A DNA stretch of 64,000 nucleotides. Source: Olleya sp. Bg11-27 (GTDB taxonomy: Bacteria; Bacteroidota; Bacteroidia; Flavobacteriales; Flavobacteriaceae). Positions 36,399-45,861 of the stretch are shown in pieces (within the stretch, counting starts at the first letter, position 1; each line of letters opens with the position of its first letter). The position numbers were made by a program, and so were the translations under genes. Below the pieces are notes generated by a model. The model was not told the DNA's origin and did not search any database. It saw nothing but the letters and a program-made list of their open reading frames with translations. The stretch is taken from the NCBI RefSeq assembly GCF_002831645.1, contig NZ_CP025117.1, positions 627,514-691,513 of the forward strand, in the 5' to 3' direction.

Positions 36399-36610
36399 AT
36401 ACATTTTTTTTAATAGAAGCTACTGGAGGCGGTGGAAATTACAACGGAATAGCTCTGTTTTTTGGAGCCATTATGTTTGGACCAGCCATTTTATTAGCTA
36501 TAATTGGTTTAGCGATACTTAAAAGCAATAAAAAAGCAGCTAAAGTATTATTTTTATTAGCTGTTGTTTATGTTATTGTAAGCTTAGGTATCTGTGGTAG
36601 TATGATGTAG
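36395..36610 (+). CDS. Small two-helix membrane protein, paralogue 2
   Basis: It is 71 aa from the ATG at 36395. A short N-terminal helix and Gly-rich stretch (TGGGGNYNG), then two helices with a basic loop (KSNKKAAK), ending VVYVIVSLGICGSMM. The last part clearly repeats the end of the preceding protein (VY-I--SLG-CG), so these are tandem duplicates. Its end overlaps the convergent gene at 36584 by 27 nt. Confidence 0.6.
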   Translation: MNTFFLIEATGGGGNYNGIALFFGAIMFGPAILLAIIGLAILKSNKKAAKVLFLLAVVYVIVSLGICGSMM

Positions 36611-36979
36611 CAGTACCCACAATCCATAAAACCCTAAGAATAGCTCTGCAAAAGTCCCAAATTTGTAACCAAACGTTGGGATACCATCTATTACAAAACT
36701 TAACACTCTTCCAAAACCTAATCCGAGCATAAATATCATATTAGTCACTAGTGCCATTTTATGATAACTGGTGTTAAAAACACCTAAAATCCAAAGTATA
36801 GAAAACCCCAAATACAAGCCCATAACGGCTTTAAAAAAATTATGCTCATCTACAGTGTCTAAATGAATGTCAAACTCTGAGCTTGGATTAAAACCATAAA
36901 AAAAAGACACGGGAACAACTATACAAACGGATATGATTAAGTGTATTTTTGTTATTATCTCTTTATTACTAATCTTCAT
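36584..36979 (-). CDS. Four-helix membrane protein, DUF4345-like
   Basis: It is 131 aa with four predicted transmembrane helices (about 10-28, 48-66, 75-95, 108-125). The phrases VMGLYLGFSILWILG and FGRVLSFVIDGIP fit the DUF4345 family as I remember it. Function unknown. It converges with the small membrane proteins and overlaps the second by 27 nt. Confidence 0.6.
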   Translation of the reverse strand: MKISNKEIITKIHLIISVCIVVPVSFFYGFNPSSEFDIHLDTVDEHNFFKAVMGLYLGFSILWILGVFNTSYHKMALVTNMIFMLGLGFGRVLSFVIDGIPTFGYKFGTFAELFLGFYGLWVLLHHTTTDT

Positions 36980-37148
36980 TGTCGTTTATAAGGTAAACAT
37001 TGATTTTAAGATGGTTTACTCGGAACAAAAGTCTCTATAAAACAAATTGATAATAATTGTAAAATCTAGAGTAATCCCATTGATCTTACACTAGATTATT
37101 TCTAGACGAATTTAACAGACTTGCTTATTGCTGATATAGGAAGACTAA

Positions 37149-39554
37149 TTAATCTCTACTATTAATTCTACTACGTTCGCTATGACTTCGATCTTTCTCA
37201 TTACTTTTTAGCGTACTATTACCAAACTTATAGCTAAAACCTAATTTAATATAACGATTATCTAAATTAGTATTTTGTGAGAAATTTTGATTTAAATAAT
37301 TTGTAGACGTCTTAAAGTCTGCTTTATTAAATAAATCTGAAGCGATTAAAGATACGGTTCCTTTTTTATTCCAAATAGTTTTAGATATGGCGAGTTCAGA
37401 TACAAGCATCCCTTTAATTGTTTGAAGCCCTGATAATCTTTTACTAAGATAAGTCATTGAAAGATTTGTCGATAGACTGTTATCTTTTAAAAAGCTTATA
37501 CCAGTATCAAAGGCTGTATAATTACTCCATTGATCTAATGCCACGTTTACATTTTCGACCTTTGTCTCCTCCTTAGAATAATACATTGCGGTTACAAAAT
37601 ATATAGACAATTTATCAAATGCGGTAAAATAGGTCTCGTAAATGAAATTTAATTCAGTCGTGTTTCCTATATTTTGAGGTGTAAAAGTTATAATATTAGT
37701 GTCGTTATTTTGGAAACCTAACTCATTAAAATTACCCTTAGATGTTATCAAACTAACTTCAAATGTATGTGTATCATTTAAAATAGTACCTAACTCCCAA
37801 CGGTTAGTAAATGCAGGTTGTAAATTAGGGTTACCGCTAACAATGATGTTATCATTTAAAAGAAACTGAAATGGATTTAGCGACTGGTAATCAGGTCTTG
37901 AAATGGTCCTTTTATATTTAGTATACAAGCTTAATTTTTCAGTTGTTTTATGAGTCAAAACTACTGTTGGAAACCAATTTAGATAATTTTGTTTATTATT
38001 ATTATTATTGTTAAGAGATATACCGTTAACATTAGTTTGTTCTGCACGCAACCCTCCGTTAAAAATAAAGTCTCCAAATTGATCTTCATAATCTACATAG
38101 GCAGCCAACACCTTTTCATCATAATCAAAAATATTAGAATTAGCAGTGTCTATAACTTCTTGACCACCCTCTATACTAAATCTTACGACATCATTATTAG
38201 TTTTTACAAAACCACCTTTAACACCAAGAGATAACGAAGAATCGTCATTAAAAGGAATATAATAATCTACTTGTGAGCTTATAATGTTAATATCTTGACT
38301 AGAGTTGGTTTTAAAAGCAGTATCATAATCAAAAGTATCATCTGCTAAAAAGTAATCACTATTAATATTCTGAACTCGAAAATAATCAAAAGTTGTATAA
38401 TTGGCATTTACAGATAATTTACTATCGTCTGTAAACTTACTTACGTAATCTGCATCAAAACCTAAATTATCTTTATCATACGTAGATAATGTATTAGCGT
38501 TAAAACTAGATAGTAAATTGTTATTATCATCAGAGATTAACGTTCTGTTATTAGTCGCATATTTAAAATAAGGCGTTATTACAATCCTTGAAGACAGACT
38601 AAAAGTGTTATTATCATTTATAAAATAATCAAAGTTAATATTTGCATTATGAGTTTCAAGTCTCTTATTTCTTTTGACATTAGATGCCCACAATTGCTCT
38701 AAAGCATTATCATTGTTTAAATAATTTATCTGATCATTATTTTCGCGATTTAGCTTGTCTTTAGAAAAACTATAATTGGCAGATAAACTTATTTTATCTG
38801 TCTTATAGAAATTAGAAATTCCAGCTTCGTAATTAGGAAAAACACCTTGTTTATATTTACTAAACACACGTCCTCTGTATCCAATAATTAAATTTTTACT
38901 CATTATAATGTTTAATACTACCCCACTTGAGGCTTCATATTTAGCACCAGGTGTTGTAATTAGCTCTATAGATTTGATACTATTTGCGGGTGAAGATTCT
39001 AGAAGCTGAATGACCTCTTCTCCAGATAAATTTACTTTTTTATCATTAATATAAATCGTTAGGTAACTATTTTTCACTTTGATACCTTTGTCTAAAATAA
39101 AGACGGATGGTGTACTACGGACAACATCAAGCATACTACCTTCTACTAATGCTGTGTTTTCGACATTAAAAACTAAACGATCAGCTAGCTTGTTAATTGT
39201 TGGTTTTTTTACATTAACCGTTACTTCCGAAAGCGTTTCAGCGGATGTCTTTAAAGTTATTACACCAACATTTATTGTTTTAGTAAGCGATATTGTTTTA
39301 CTTACTGATTCAAAACCGAGATAGGATAGCTTTAAAATATAATCACCTGTTTTTAAACTAGTAAGACTATATTTCCCTTCTTCATTGGTACTTGATCCTG
39401 TTATAATTTGGGATTCGTCCGAAGTATATAGAATTGCATTGGTATATGCCACAGGTTGATTGTTATTATCTACCACCGTCCCAGAAAGGGTTAAATCCTG
39501 AGCATAGCTAGCTGTAGAGACACAAAAAAGTATTAAAAAAATAAAGCGATTCAT
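37149..39554 (-). CDS. Outer-membrane beta-barrel receptor with CarboxypepD_reg and plug-like domains
   Basis: It is about 801 aa from the ATG at 39554; the frame to 39563 begins with TTG. Signal peptide MNRFIFLILFCVSTASYAQ. The CarboxypepD_reg-like domain spans about 20-110 (LTLSGTVVDNNNQPVAYTNA). A plug-like domain (about 115-220: LDVVRSTPSVFILDKGI, SIELITTPGAKYEAS) is followed by a long barrel (outer membrane beta-barrel family 3). I see no clear TonB box. It ends in a charged, Arg/Ser-rich tail. It is the paralogue of the receptor at 43386; ligand unknown. Confidence 0.85.
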   Translation of the reverse strand: MNRFIFLILFCVSTASYAQDLTLSGTVVDNNNQPVAYTNAILYTSDESQIITGSSTNEEGKYSLTSLKTGDYILKLSYLGFESVSKTISLTKTINVGVITLKTSAETLSEVTVNVKKPTINKLADRLVFNVENTALVEGSMLDVVRSTPSVFILDKGIKVKNSYLTIYINDKKVNLSGEEVIQLLESSPANSIKSIELITTPGAKYEASSGVVLNIIMSKNLIIGYRGRVFSKYKQGVFPNYEAGISNFYKTDKISLSANYSFSKDKLNRENNDQINYLNNDNALEQLWASNVKRNKRLETHNANINFDYFINDNNTFSLSSRIVITPYFKYATNNRTLISDDNNNLLSSFNANTLSTYDKDNLGFDADYVSKFTDDSKLSVNANYTTFDYFRVQNINSDYFLADDTFDYDTAFKTNSSQDINIISSQVDYYIPFNDDSSLSLGVKGGFVKTNNDVVRFSIEGGQEVIDTANSNIFDYDEKVLAAYVDYEDQFGDFIFNGGLRAEQTNVNGISLNNNNNNKQNYLNWFPTVVLTHKTTEKLSLYTKYKRTISRPDYQSLNPFQFLLNDNIIVSGNPNLQPAFTNRWELGTILNDTHTFEVSLITSKGNFNELGFQNNDTNIITFTPQNIGNTTELNFIYETYFTAFDKLSIYFVTAMYYSKEETKVENVNVALDQWSNYTAFDTGISFLKDNSLSTNLSMTYLSKRLSGLQTIKGMLVSELAISKTIWNKKGTVSLIASDLFNKADFKTSTNYLNQNFSQNTNLDNRYIKLGFSYKFGNSTLKSNEKDRSHSERSRINSRD

Positions 39555-39712
39555 TAAGGGCAAGTTAAGAATGCAATATAATAATTGTTACACTACAATC
39601 GTTGTGGAAAAAACCACAAATTCATAAGCATTTGGATAACTAAGAAAAAAGAAAAAAAGCCCAATAATTACTTTATATTTGCAAGAACCTTGATTTATAA
39701 GGTGATTTGACT

Positions 39713-41509
39713 ATGAAAAACATAAGAAATTTTTGCATTATTGCACATATTGACCACGGAAAAAGTACACTTGCTGACCGTTTATTAGATACTACAGGCT
39801 CTGTTACTGCTAGAGAACAACAAGCACAGTTGCTAGACAGTATGGATTTAGAGCGCGAACGTGGTATTACTATTAAGTCGCATGCCATCCAAATGGATTA
39901 TACCTATGAAGGTGAGGACTATATTTTAAACTTAATTGATACTCCTGGCCACGTCGATTTTTCTTATGAAGTGTCAAGATCTATTGCTGCGTGTGAAGGT
40001 GCTTTACTTATCGTTGATGCTGCTCAAAGTATACAAGCACAAACTATTTCTAACTTATATCTAGCGTTAGAGAATGATTTAGAAATTATCCCTGTACTTA
40101 ACAAGGTAGACTTACCAAGTGCAAACCCAGAAGAAGTTACTGATGATATTGTTGAATTATTAGGATGTGATCCTTCAGAAGTGATTCATGCTAGTGGTAA
40201 AACTGGATTTGGTGCAGAAGCGATATTAAAAGCTATTATTGAGCGTATTCCAGCTCCAAAAGGAGATCCAGATGCGCCATTACAAGCCTTAATATTTGAC
40301 TCGGTTTACAATACCTTTAGAGGAATTGAAACTTATTTTAGAGTTTTTAATGGTGAAATTAAAAAAGGACAAAAAATTAAATTTGTCGCTACAGGTAAAG
40401 AATATAACGCGGACGAAGTTGGAACACTAAAACTAACACAAGTTGCTAAAAAAAGCGTTAAAACTGGAGATGTAGGGTACTTAATTACAGGTATTAAAAC
40501 GGCTAAAGAAGTAAAAGTAGGAGATACAATCACAGATTTTGTAAATCCAACAACTAATATTGTAGAAGGTTTTGAAGATGTTAAACCTATGGTATTTGCT
40601 GGTATTTATCCAGTAGACACAGAGGATTACGAAGAGCTTAGAAATAGTATGGAAAAGCTACAACTTAATGATGCTTCTCTTGTTTTTGCACCAGAAAGCT
40701 CTGCTGCATTAGGCTTTGGTTTCCGTTGTGGATTTTTAGGAATGTTACACATGGAAATTATCCAGGAACGTTTAGAGCGTGAGTTTGATATGACTGTAAT
40801 TACGACTGTACCTAACGTATCGTACAACGCCTTTACAAATAAGCACCCAGACATACCATTTATTGTAAATAACCCTTCTGATTTACCAGATCCATCAACA
40901 GTAAATCGTGTAGAAGAGCCTTATATTAAAGCAACTATAATCACTAAATCAGACTTTGTTGGTAACGTTATGAGTTTGTGTATTGAAAAACGTGGTATGA
41001 TTGTAAATCAAACGTATTTAACACCAGAACGTGTTGAATTAACTTTTGAAATGCCATTAGCCGAAATTGTATTTGATTTTTACGACCGTTTAAAAACGGT
41101 ATCTAAAGGGTATGCCTCTTTTGATTACCATCCTTTAGGAATGAAAACATCAAAATTAGTACGTTTAGACGTGTTATTAAATGCACAGCCTGTAGATGCA
41201 CTATCTGCCTTAATACACGCAGATAATGCACACAACATTGGTAAGAAAATGTGTGAGAAGTTAAAAGAACTTATTCCACGTCAACAATTTGATATTCCAA
41301 TTCAAGCGGCTATTGGAGCAAAAATTATCGCTAGAGAAACGGTAAAAGCATTACGTAAAGATGTGACCGCAAAATGTTATGGTGGAGATATTTCGCGTAA
41401 ACGTAAATTATTAGAAAAGCAGAAAAAAGGTAAGAAACGTATGCGTCAAGTAGGTAACGTAGAGATACCTCAAGCAGCATTTATGGCTGTTTTAAAGTTG
41501 AATGATTAA
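39713..41509 (+). CDS. lepA: Elongation factor 4 (LepA)
   Basis: Ribosomal GTPase that back-translocates or aids initiation under stress. It is 598 aa from the ATG at 39713 ([18 protein letters not shown]). Motifs: G1 [10 protein letters not shown]3 DTPGHVDF, G4 NKVDLP, and the LepA-specific C-terminus with [30 protein letters not shown] -7-like box lies at 39674-39681. It is flanked by receptors on the opposite strand. Confidence 0.98.
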   Translation: MKNIRNFCIIAHIDHGKSTLADRLLDTTGSVTAREQQAQLLDSMDLERERGITIKSHAIQMDYTYEGEDYILNLIDTPGHVDFSYEVSRSIAACEGALLIVDAAQSIQAQTISNLYLALENDLEIIPVLNKVDLPSANPEEVTDDIVELLGCDPSEVIHASGKTGFGAEAILKAIIERIPAPKGDPDAPLQALIFDSVYNTFRGIETYFRVFNGEIKKGQKIKFVATGKEYNADEVGTLKLTQVAKKSVKTGDVGYLITGIKTAKEVKVGDTITDFVNPTTNIVEGFEDVKPMVFAGIYPVDTEDYEELRNSMEKLQLNDASLVFAPESSAALGFGFRCGFLGMLHMEIIQERLEREFDMTVITTVPNVSYNAFTNKHPDIPFIVNNPSDLPDPSTVNRVEEPYIKATIITKSDFVGNVMSLCIEKRGMIVNQTYLTPERVELTFEMPLAEIVFDFYDRLKTVSKGYASFDYHPLGMKTSKLVRLDVLLNAQPVDALSALIHADNAHNIGKKMCEKLKELIPRQQFDIPIQAAIGAKIIARETVKALRKDVTAKCYGGDISRKRKLLEKQKKGKKRMRQVGNVEIPQAAFMAVLKLND

Positions 41510-41533
41510 TTAGATAATTTTAATTTTTAATAT

Positions 41534-41569
41534 AAAAAAAACCTTCATTTTATAAATGAAGGTTTTTTT
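41534..41569. terminator. Bidirectional terminator between lepA and the LytTR regulator
   Basis: Stem aaaaaaaccttcattt and aaatgaaggttttttt around a short tat loop. A and T tracts on both sides let it end both convergent units. Confidence 0.9.
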
Positions 41570-41584
41570 AGTTTTTACACTTTT

Positions 41585-42352
41585 TTACTGTTCCAACCAC
41601 TTTCTAAACTCCGAAGTCATCGCTGTACTTGTCATTACTTTTTCTTTTAAGCCAGTCATTTTAATTAGTAGTCTGTTTTTAAAATGATTCTCTAAATTTT
41701 CAATAAAATCTATACTCACAATTTCGCTTCTATTAATTTTAAAAAATTTAGTCATTTGTAGTTGTTGATAAATAGACCCTAAATTTTGCGAAATGGTATG
41801 CCGTTTTCCATTAAAATCTGTTGCAATACAAAAATCTCCTGAGGCTTCAATAGTACTAATATCTACAACATTTAATAACTGAATCCCTTTTGCTTTTTTA
41901 ATAACAAATCTTTTTTTATAATTATCATGTTCTTCTTTCAGCGCCATTTTTAAATCAATAATGGTTTTCTGATTTAAAGTATTATAATCTCCTTGTTTAA
42001 AAAGCGATTGGTACTTTTCTATGGCTTTTTTAAAGTCCGTTTGCGTGTATGGTTTTAAGATATATGCAATCCCATTAGTATTAAATGCTTCAAACAAATA
42101 TGCGTCGTGCGCAGAGCAAAATATGATTGGTGTATCGATAGATATGTCATTATATAAATCAAAAGAGATCCCATCTAATAACTGAATATCTGATAAAATA
42201 AAATCGTATTTATTTTGTGTAAGTAGTACTTTTCCGTCTGCATTGGAACGCGCCCAATCATGCGGTATTGTTTCCTTAAAATAGTCATTTACAAAAGTGA
42301 CTAATTTTTGGTATGCTGGAATTTCGTCTTCTAAAATTAAAATCTTCATCAT
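41585..42352 (-). CDS. LytTR-family response regulator
   Basis: It is 255 aa from the ATG at 42352. The receiver domain (about 1-120) has the acidic LEDE start, phosphoacceptor Asp55 in FILSDIQLLDG and Lys in YILKPY. A LytTR DNA-binding domain (about 150-250) includes KGIQLLNVVDISTIEASGDFC and FFKINRSEIVSI. The start lies 1 nt after the histidine kinase stop, so they are coupled. The longer frame to 42367 uses a TTG and overlaps the kinase; rejected. Confidence 0.93.
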   Translation of the reverse strand: MMKILILEDEIPAYQKLVTFVNDYFKETIPHDWARSNADGKVLLTQNKYDFILSDIQLLDGISFDLYNDISIDTPIIFCSAHDAYLFEAFNTNGIAYILKPYTQTDFKKAIEKYQSLFKQGDYNTLNQKTIIDLKMALKEEHDNYKKRFVIKKAKGIQLLNVVDISTIEASGDFCIATDFNGKRHTISQNLGSIYQQLQMTKFFKINRSEIVSIDFIENLENHFKNRLLIKMTGLKEKVMTSTAMTSEFRKWLEQ

Positions 42353-42353
42353 T

Positions 42354-43364
42354 TTAGTTGTCTTCAATTAAATTAATGATTGGAATAGAAATAGAATATT
42401 CCTTATCTGTATTAATTATGATAATGGTTTTATCTGACAGTAATTTATAACGTGCTTTTAAATTTTTTAATCCTGTCTCAAACGATTCATTTTTAGATAT
42501 AATGGCAGATTTAGTATTTATTACTTTAAGCACGTTATCTTCGATTAAAATGGTAGTTGCTATTGGTTGGTCGTTTTTTGGTTTATTATGCTTTACAACG
42601 TTTTCTAATAAGGCTTGGATAGCACCTGTTGGGATAAACTTGTTTGAAATATCGGTATTTATTTCGATATTAAAATTATAATCATTTTCAAAGCGTGTTT
42701 TAATTAAAAATATATAGTTTTCTGCTAACTGAATTTCTTCAAATAACTCCATAACCTCAACATCTTTTGTTTTAATAAGATAGCGATAAATTGAAGACAA
42801 TCTATTAACGTACTCTTTAGCTTTTGTTGCATTCCTATCAATTAAAGCATCTAATGTATTAAGATTATTAAACAAAAAGTGAGGATCTATTTGAGAACGT
42901 AATAGTTTAAGTTCGTTTTCTTTTTGTTGCTTTTCAATATTAATAATCTCATTTCTACCTTCATAGAATTTTTTTGTAAAAAGTATTCCTAGTAATAATC
43001 CAATATCATTTGAGGAGGTGTAAATTCCGTTTAAAATAACTCTATCCCATTTTGGTAATTTATCTAATGAATTTCCTCCGCTCCAAAACCCTAAAGTATC
43101 TGCAATAGTGCCAAAAAAAGTTAAAACAACTAATGCTAATAGTATAAAAGCAACATACTTTTTTTGAATCAAATATTTAGGAATCAAAAAGTACATGAAA
43201 ATAAGAATAACAATAAACGAAGTAATAATTGTTGTAGGAATATCTACAATATATTCAATAAGAGCATTGTCACTATTATTATAATCTATAATGTTTAAAA
43301 TTGAAGACACACTGTAATAAATTATAAGAACAATATAATCTGATTTGTTAAGCTTACTTTTCAT
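42354..43364 (-). CDS. LytS-type sensor histidine kinase
   Basis: It is 336 aa. Four predicted transmembrane helices lie in the N-terminal about 130 residues with no recognisable extracellular sensor domain. A short coiled segment (NIEKQQKENELKLLRSQ) leads to the His_kinase motif QIDPHFLFNNLNTLD with His162, then an HATPase-like part (LLENVVKHN as N box). The C-terminal half is short for the family. It pairs with the LytTR regulator that follows directly; the receptor gene starts 21 nt upstream of it. Confidence 0.9.
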   Translation of the reverse strand: MKSKLNKSDYIVLIIYYSVSSILNIIDYNNSDNALIEYIVDIPTTIITSFIVILIFMYFLIPKYLIQKKYVAFILLALVVLTFFGTIADTLGFWSGGNSLDKLPKWDRVILNGIYTSSNDIGLLLGILFTKKFYEGRNEIINIEKQQKENELKLLRSQIDPHFLFNNLNTLDALIDRNATKAKEYVNRLSSIYRYLIKTKDVEVMELFEEIQLAENYIFLIKTRFENDYNFNIEINTDISNKFIPTGAIQALLENVVKHNKPKNDQPIATTILIEDNVLKVINTKSAIISKNESFETGLKNLKARYKLLSDKTIIIINTDKEYSISIPIINLIEDN

Positions 43365-43385
43365 AATTTTGATATCACCAATTTA

Positions 43386-45758
43386 CTAATCATTACCATC
43401 AATTCTGTTCTCCTCATCTCTTGAAGAGTTACTTCTACTTTTATTTTTACCAAATTTAGAACCAAAACTATACGCTAATCTAAGTTGCACATTTTGTCTT
43501 GACTCATTACTTTCCACAGCTGCAAGACCATTTCCATAATCTATATTACCCACAAACCCTCTATTAAGCATTTTACTAAATCCAAGATTGGCTTTCAGCT
43601 TATCATCAAAGAATTTTTTACCAAAAGAAAAATCTAATTCAGCAAACCAATCTACCTCAATTTGCCCTTCTAAAGCACCGGTTCCATAATTACCACTTAA
43701 TTCAAAATCAATAGCCCAAGGCAACTCATAACTAGCCTCTAAAAACCAGATAAAATTCCACTTATTTAAATCGACATTATAGGTTGAGGATTGGTAGTCT
43801 GTATTAGTTACAATGATACCTGTATACCCTTCTAAACCTTCAGTAAACGCCACAGGAGCATACAATCTAAAATTCCAATTAGCATTATTCTCTACGTTTA
43901 CTTCTTGTTGTCTAATTTGTGCTGTGGTATTGTCTTGCGAGATTAATTCAAAAATAACATCCTCTGTTTTACTATAACCAACTATAAAAAAAGGTTGGCC
44001 ATCATACGTCAAATTAAACTGATAATTATTAGTATAAGATGGTGTTAAATTAGGGTTTCCTTCTCCTGCTGAAAAGGGATCTAAAAACGTAGCAAAAGAA
44101 TTTAAACTACTATAAGAAGGTCTCTGTATTCTATAACTGTAAGACAAACTTGCCCCTAAAATAGCTGTTAGTTCTCTGCTAACTGACGCACTTGGAAATA
44201 ATTTTTTAATGGGTCTCTTTTGAACTTGAGTGATCAAACTACCATTATTTAAAAATGTAGACGTTCCATCTGTATTACTATCTTCATAACGTAACCCTCC
44301 TGAAAAGGACCATTTACCTTGCGTTGCGCTTATTTTTGAGTACAGTGCAAAAATGGTTTCATCAATAACAAAGCGACTACTTTCATCTTCTAGTAAGCCA
44401 AAATCACCATTGTTATCTATTAAAGATTCTAGATCATTATCTGTTTTTACATCCGCATAGCGCGTACCTGCACTTAGTTTTAAATTATCAGAAAATGTTC
44501 TTGAATAGTCAACACGATAGGTTTTAATATTATACGTTCCGTCTTGATTATAGCGTCTATCTGTAAAATCGATAGTACTTCCTGCAACATCAGATAAGGT
44601 ATTGGTATTAGTGTTTGTAAAATCAACGTAATTAAAATCGACAACCAATTTATTAGCCTCGGTTTTATACTCGTAATAAGGATTGATATTAAAGTTAGAG
44701 CGGTCTCTATCAAAGTAGTTTTCAGAAAATAGCGTTTCAGTCGTATTGATATCAGAAATTATAGTCTCACTGCTTATTGTTCTTGTAGAGTTTCGGTTAT
44801 TAAATCTTCCGCCGATTCCAATAGAGTGGTTTTCGTTTAAATAATAATCTAAACTTCCGCTAATCGTAATGTTTTTAGGATCATACGGCTCTTTAGTTAC
44901 TTGATCATACGTTTCTGTACCAACCGTTCTTACTAAAAACAAATCTTCACGCCATGTTGGTTCCGAATAATTAACACTAGACTGCCAGTTTAATTTGTTT
45001 TTATAACTCGCTATAGAAAATCCAGAACCCCATTCCAAACCTTCGTCCTCTCCTATCCAAGATGTCACACTACCATGCGTGCCTAATTGGACGTTTTTCT
45101 TTAAAATAATGTTTATAATGGCTCCAGAACCTGATGCTTCATACTCTGCTCCTGGTTGTTCTATTAATTCTATTTTTGAAATATTGTCTGCTGGAAAATC
45201 TCTAAGTAATGTTTCAACATCCATATACTCCGTTGTTTTTCCATTAATAAGAATCTTTACTCCTGTTTTCCCTGCTATCGAAATCCCGTTATTAGTCACT
45301 AAAACTCCAGGAATTTTACGCATCACATCCTCTAAATTGGTGTTAATCATTTCTGATTTTTCCAAATCTACTATTAGTTTTTCTGCTGTTTGTCTTATTA
45401 CAGGACGCTTACTTTTAACAACAACCTCATCTAATGTTAGATTTTCCTCTTCTAAAATAAAGTCAAACGTTTTATTAGATTGAAGCTCAAATTTATCAGA
45501 TAATTTAGTCTGAAACCCAAGACTCGACACTTCTAAATAATACGTATCTGACGTCGTATTTTTTAAATGATAAACGCCTTCTTTATTAGTAACTACTCCC
45601 GTAACAACGGATTTAGTTGCTTGATTATAAAGTATCACATTGGTAAACTCTAGGGGTTGCCCATTTTGATCAGAAATAGTTCCAAAAATATCGTGCTGTG
45701 CAATACTAGTAAAAGAGTAAAAAAGAAAGCATAAAATACATAATGATTTTAAAGTCAT
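43386..45758 (-). CDS. Outer-membrane beta-barrel receptor, first gene of a receptor-kinase-regulator unit
   Basis: It is 790 aa. Signal peptide MTLKSLCILCFLFYSFTSIA. CarboxypepD_reg-like domain (about 22-105: IFGTISDQNGQPLEFTNVIL), plug-like domain (about 110-225: LEDVMRKIPGVLVTNNGISI, KIELIEQPGAEYEASG), and a barrel from about 230 on. It shares overall architecture and tail style (Arg/Ser-rich) with the receptor at 37149. The kinase gene follows after 21 nt and the regulator after that, suggesting that all three are made together. Confidence 0.87.
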   Translation of the reverse strand: MTLKSLCILCFLFYSFTSIAQHDIFGTISDQNGQPLEFTNVILYNQATKSVVTGVVTNKEGVYHLKNTTSDTYYLEVSSLGFQTKLSDKFELQSNKTFDFILEEENLTLDEVVVKSKRPVIRQTAEKLIVDLEKSEMINTNLEDVMRKIPGVLVTNNGISIAGKTGVKILINGKTTEYMDVETLLRDFPADNISKIELIEQPGAEYEASGSGAIINIILKKNVQLGTHGSVTSWIGEDEGLEWGSGFSIASYKNKLNWQSSVNYSEPTWREDLFLVRTVGTETYDQVTKEPYDPKNITISGSLDYYLNENHSIGIGGRFNNRNSTRTISSETIISDINTTETLFSENYFDRDRSNFNINPYYEYKTEANKLVVDFNYVDFTNTNTNTLSDVAGSTIDFTDRRYNQDGTYNIKTYRVDYSRTFSDNLKLSAGTRYADVKTDNDLESLIDNNGDFGLLEDESSRFVIDETIFALYSKISATQGKWSFSGGLRYEDSNTDGTSTFLNNGSLITQVQKRPIKKLFPSASVSRELTAILGASLSYSYRIQRPSYSSLNSFATFLDPFSAGEGNPNLTPSYTNNYQFNLTYDGQPFFIVGYSKTEDVIFELISQDNTTAQIRQQEVNVENNANWNFRLYAPVAFTEGLEGYTGIIVTNTDYQSSTYNVDLNKWNFIWFLEASYELPWAIDFELSGNYGTGALEGQIEVDWFAELDFSFGKKFFDDKLKANLGFSKMLNRGFVGNIDYGNGLAAVESNESRQNVQLRLAYSFGSKFGKNKSRSNSSRDEENRIDGND

Positions 45759-45861
45759 AACTGTTTGATTTTGATTGATAAGCTAAAGATATACTTATCA
45801 ATTAATTATAAAAAACAGTTTGTGCTCAATGGGGATAAAAAAGAGATGAATGGGGTATATC

